Positions 5,869 to 7,785 of a stretch of 7,785 nucleotides of DNA are shown in pieces. The notes beneath the pieces were generated by a model, which worked only from the letters and a program-made list of their open reading frames with translations, was not told the DNA's origin and did no database searches. Origin of the DNA: Gemmatimonadaceae bacterium. Lineage in GTDB: Bacteria > Gemmatimonadota > Gemmatimonadetes > Gemmatimonadales > Gemmatimonadaceae. Numbering within the stretch: the first letter of the stretch is position 1; every line of letters starts with the position of its first letter. The stretch is taken from the NCBI GenBank assembly GCA_019689955.1, contig JADGGM010000120.1, forward strand, positions 1-7,785. The letters run 5' to 3'. The position numbers were made by a program, and so were the translations under genes.

Positions 5869-6176
5869 ATGCGCGCCACCCCGGCGCCGCGCGACTTGGG
5901 GGTCCGCTTCACGCGCGTCACCTGCGCTTCCATGCGCGCCGCCGCCACGGCGAGCGCCGGGCCGTACGCGCGGTCCACACCGAGGGCCACGAAGCGACGG
6001 CTCCGCGGCGCGCGGAGCACGATCTCCACGCGCCGGACCGGCCCGTCCGCCTCGAATCGCACGATCGCGTCGACGATCCGGCTGAACCGCCGGGCGAGCT
6101 TGCGCACGGCGCGCTCGGCGCGCTGGCGCAGCGCCTCGGGTACCACGGCGTGATGCGCATGAAAGATGATCTCCAC
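5865..6176 (-). CDS. hpf: Short ribosome hibernation promoting factor family protein (diverged)
   Basis: The 103-residue product has the size and layout of a short HPF/YfiA protein, which binds the 30S subunit in the mRNA/tRNA channel during slow growth. The N-terminal strand VEIIFHAHHAVVPEALRQRAERAVRKLARRF corresponds to the usual I.I.G.H..V..ALR.....KL.KL.R.F segment. VRRVEIVLRAPRSRRFVALGVDRAYGPALAVAAARMEAQVTRVKRT corresponds to the A.V.L...G..L.A...D.Y.AID....KLE.QL.K.K segment. The fold pattern is recognisable, but key positions are changed and the protein is extremely rich in Arg. Position directly before hprK, as in the proteobacterial rpoN-hpf-hprK cluster, supports the assignment. The GTG at 6176 has a perfect AGGAGG six bases upstream. 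An open frame extends further upstream but only as a shadow of the glycosyltransferase. It overlaps hprK by four bases. Whether it still dimerises or silences ribosomes is unknown. Confidence 0.8.
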   Translation of the reverse strand: MEIIFHAHHAVVPEALRQRAERAVRKLARRFSRIVDAIVRFEADGPVRRVEIVLRAPRSRRFVALGVDRAYGPALAVAAARMEAQVTRVKRTPKSRGAGVARM

Positions 6177-6182
6177 AGCGAA

Positions 6183-6188
6183 CCTCCT
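6183..6188 (-). promoter_or_regulatory. Strong Shine-Dalgarno of hpf, overlapping the glycosyltransferase stop
   Basis: AGGAGG on the minus strand ends six bases before the hpf GTG at 6176. Its first two bases are the AG of the upstream TAG stop (6187-6189). It is the only perfect SD in the window and marks the one junction in the ribH-to-ptsI run that has a gap rather than an overlap. It indicates independent ribosome loading at hpf. Confidence 0.75.
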
Positions 6189-7284
6189 AGCGTGCGACGT
6201 CAGCAAGGTGCTCTTCCGTGCGGTGGGCCGCCGCTTCCCAGGTGAAGCGCTCGGCGAAGCGCCGGCCGCGCTCCCCCAGCGCCGCCACGAGCGCCGGATC
6301 GGTCGCGATGCGGCGCATGGCGTTCGTGAGAGCCGGGATGTCTCCATGGGGAACGAGGAAGCCGGTCTCGCCGTCACGCACCGACTCGCGCAGCCCGGGG
6401 GAGTCGGAGGCGATCACGGGGGTGGCGCAGGCAGCAGCCTCGAAGTTGGTGATCCCCCACCCCTCCTTGGGCGACGTGAACGCGAGCGCCCACGCCTCCC
6501 GCAGCAGCGCCAGCTTGCGCCGATCGTCGATGAATCCAAGAAACCCCACCCGATCCCCCAGGTCAAGCGAGCGCGCCAGGCGCTCGAGCTCGCCTCGATG
6601 GTCACCCGTTCCCGCGATCAGGAGCTTCGCCGTCGGATGGTCGAGCGCGGCAAAGGCGCGAATGATGAGGTCGACACGCTTGTACCGCTTGAGCCGGCCC
6701 AGGTACACGAACAAGGGCTCCGGGGCGCGGGCCTCGGGGCGCGGGGTGTAGGTGACGGAATCGATCCCCGGGTAGATGACGCGGATGTGCTCGCGTGGGA
6801 TCCCGCGCGCCGCCAGATCGGCCGCCGTGCTCTCGCTGATCGCCTCGAACGGGGTGTTCCGATAGACCCGCACCAACGGGCGTTCCATGGCCCAGACGAG
6901 CGCGGCCATGGGGAAGGCGACTTCCTGAAACACCGTGGTTCCGAACAGGTGGGGGACGAGCGCCATGACCCGCCGCGCGCCCCACCGGGGGGTGTACAAC
7001 GGCACCTTGTTGATGTCCTCGACGAGGACGTCATACCCGGCGTCGTGGAGGACGTGCCGGTAGTACGACCGGGCGTGGAGCTCGAAAGTGTAGCGGGTCC
7101 CCACGCGGTGCACGTCGATCCCGTCGAGGGTGACGCGCGGGGGGGCGCCGGCCCACCCGCCGCAGAGGAGGGTGATCTCGTGCCCGCGCGCGGCGAGGCG
7201 GCCGAAGATCTCGTGCAGGTGGATCTCCGCCCCCCCGGCCTGCGGGTTCTCGCGATCCTGCCAGTTGACCAGGAGGACGCGCAC
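6187..7284 (-). CDS. GT4-family glycosyltransferase
   Basis: Predicted retaining glycosyltransferase with two Rossmann-like halves (GT-B fold), acting at the cytoplasmic face on an unknown acceptor. The 365-residue product begins VRVLLVNWQDRENPQAGGAEIHLHEI, the typical acceptor-side glycine-rich start with a GGAE motif (17-20). The donor half begins near LFVYLGRLKRYKRVDLIIRAF (191-211), with Arg197 and Lys202 in the usual phosphate-binding positions. SPKEGWGITNFEAAACATPVIASDSPGLRE (271-300) contains the EX7E pair Glu274 and Glu282. GETGFLVPHGD (305-315) closes the nucleotide-sugar site. The central VEDINKVPLYTP and PHLFGTTVFQEVAFP segments are characteristic of one GT4 subgroup, but substrate and product cannot be named. 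The GTG start overlaps the nusB stop in TAGTG; it is preferred because it begins directly at the first beta strand. No glycan cluster is seen beside it. The gene sits between nusB and hpf with a 10-base gap to hpf. Confidence 0.88.
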   Translation of the reverse strand: MRVLLVNWQDRENPQAGGAEIHLHEIFGRLAARGHEITLLCGGWAGAPPRVTLDGIDVHRVGTRYTFELHARSYYRHVLHDAGYDVLVEDINKVPLYTPRWGARRVMALVPHLFGTTVFQEVAFPMAALVWAMERPLVRVYRNTPFEAISESTAADLAARGIPREHIRVIYPGIDSVTYTPRPEARAPEPLFVYLGRLKRYKRVDLIIRAFAALDHPTAKLLIAGTGDHRGELERLARSLDLGDRVGFLGFIDDRRKLALLREAWALAFTSPKEGWGITNFEAAACATPVIASDSPGLRESVRDGETGFLVPHGDIPALTNAMRRIATDPALVAALGERGRRFAERFTWEAAAHRTEEHLADVAR

Positions 7285-7718
7285 TAGAGTCGCCCCATGC
7301 GGCGCGCGAGGGCGTCGAGGACGCCGTTCACGAAGCGGGCGCTCTGCTCGCTCCCGTACCGCTCGGCCAGACGCACGCCTTCCTGGATGACGACGCGCGG
7401 CGGCGTGTCTCCCCGCAGGAGCTCGGCCGCGCCCAGGCGGAGCACGCACCGCTCGATCGCCCCCAGCCGCTCGAGACGCCAGTTGGTCGTCACGTCGCGG
7501 AGCGCGCGATCGATCCCGGCGCGCTCCGCGCTCACCGTCTGTACGAGCGCCACCGCGCGCTCCCGCTCGTCGGGGGCGACGTGCAGGTCGTCCCAGATGC
7601 GGTCCGCGACGGCGACGAGGGCGGCCGCCCCCGTGCTCTCCTCCCCTCGCATGTCCCACGCGTACAACGCTTGGAGTGCCCGCGCGCGGGCGCGGGTCTC
7701 AACTCTCGTCCGAGACAT
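7284..7718 (-). CDS. nusB: Transcription antitermination factor NusB
   Basis: RNA-binding antitermination factor that joins NusE (S10) on boxA RNA and helps full transcription of rRNA operons. The 144 residues match the family length. The N-terminal helix ETRARARALQALYAWDMRG (7-25) is the classic Arg-rich R..AR..ALQALY..D segment. The C-terminal half carries TTNWRLERLGAIERCVLRLGAAEL and TPPRVVIQEGVRLAERYGSEQSARFVNGVLDALAR, the strongest NusB signatures (P..V.INE.V.LAK.Y....S..FVNGVLD). The ATG start lies 20 bases inside the end of ribH, the usual ribH-nusB pairing in many bacteria. There is no clear Shine-Dalgarno, so coupling to ribH is likely. Its TAG stop overlaps the GTG of the glycosyltransferase by one base. 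Confidence 0.97.
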   Translation of the reverse strand: MSRTRVETRARARALQALYAWDMRGEESTGAAALVAVADRIWDDLHVAPDERERAVALVQTVSAERAGIDRALRDVTTNWRLERLGAIERCVLRLGAAELLRGDTPPRVVIQEGVRLAERYGSEQSARFVNGVLDALARRMGRL

Positions 7719-7785
7719 GCAGGCGGTCGAACAGGTCGGCCATCTCGAGCGCGGCGAGCGCCGCGTCCCACCCCTTGTTCCCGTG
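7699..7785 (-). CDS. ribH: 6,7-dimethyl-8-ribityllumazine synthase, C-terminal end (runs off window)
   Basis: Only the last 28 codons are visible. They read HGNKGWDAALAALEMADLFDRL and a short tail before TGA, which is the conserved C-terminal helix of lumazine synthase (family form GNKG.EAA..A.EM..L...L). The enzyme condenses the ribityl-pyrimidine with 3,4-dihydroxy-2-butanone 4-phosphate, the penultimate riboflavin step, in a multimeric shell. The Lys in GNKG belongs to the region that closes the phosphate-binding site in known enzymes. The catalytic His lies outside the window. The gene overlaps nusB by 20 bases, and the ribH-nusB order is common, which supports the call despite the short fragment. 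Confidence 0.9.
   Translation of the reverse strand, partial: HGNKGWDAALAALEMADLFDRLHVSDES

Noticed and set aside
5868..5870. ATG at 5870-5868 as the hprK start
   Set aside because: On the minus strand this ATG is immediately followed by TGA and is the last sense codon of hpf. hprK reads from the overlapping GTG at 5868.
7139..7236. Two seven-base homopolymer runs (G at 7139-7145, C at 7230-7236) in the glycosyltransferase 5' end, as phase-variation tracts
   Set aside because: Runs of seven are expected in DNA this GC-rich, and the frame is intact through both. There is nothing else pointing to phase variation.
5008..7287. Plus-strand frames of 381 and 373 codons opposite hprK, hpf and the glycosyltransferase
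   Set aside because: No family features, and the composition follows from the antisense of the well-supported minus-strand genes.

Overview
The window is a GC-rich (roughly 70% by eye), almost gapless stretch of bacterial chromosome in which every supportable gene lies on the minus strand. Reading in the direction of transcription (from 7785 down to 1), it holds: the 3' end of ribH (lumazine synthase), nusB, a GT4-type glycosyltransferase, a short hpf, hprK, a complete mannose-family PTS permease as four separate genes (EIIA, EIIB, EIIC, EIID), ptsH (HPr), ptsI (Enzyme I) and, after a 75-base gap, the 5' end of metK. High GC, frequent GTG starts (7 of 11 visible starts), HprK together with a man-type PTS, and the ribH-nusB-glycosyltransferase neighbourhood suggest a Gemmatimonadota-like or other deep-branching Gram-negative soil bacterium. 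The phylum is an inference from gene order and residue style, not a proven assignment.

Region 1 (about 6187-7785) is housekeeping plus envelope: riboflavin synthesis, transcription antitermination and one sugar transferase. Region 2 (432-6176) is a self-contained phosphotransferase module. Enzyme I takes phosphate from PEP and passes it to HPr His, then to EIIA His and EIIB His, and EIIC/EIID move the sugar across the inner membrane. HprK can phosphorylate HPr on the regulatory Ser (present here), linking sugar flux to metabolic state. The hpf-hprK pair resembles the proteobacterial rpoN-hpf-ptsN-hprK-rapZ cluster, but ptsN and rapZ are absent here and the permease follows hprK directly. Region 3 (1-431) is the ptsI-metK spacer, with a candidate promoter, a small hairpin and a direct repeat over the metK start, followed by the first 118 codons of metK.

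Nine of the ten junctions between consecutive genes from ribH to ptsI are overlaps of 1 to 20 bases. The exception is a 10-base gap before hpf, where a perfect Shine-Dalgarno overlaps the glycosyltransferase stop codon. This points to one polycistronic transcript with translational coupling, starting upstream of the window. I saw no mobile element, CRISPR array, tRNA or rRNA. No unknown multi-gene system stands out; the notable points are the composition and wiring of the PTS operon and some unusual residues in its enzymes.
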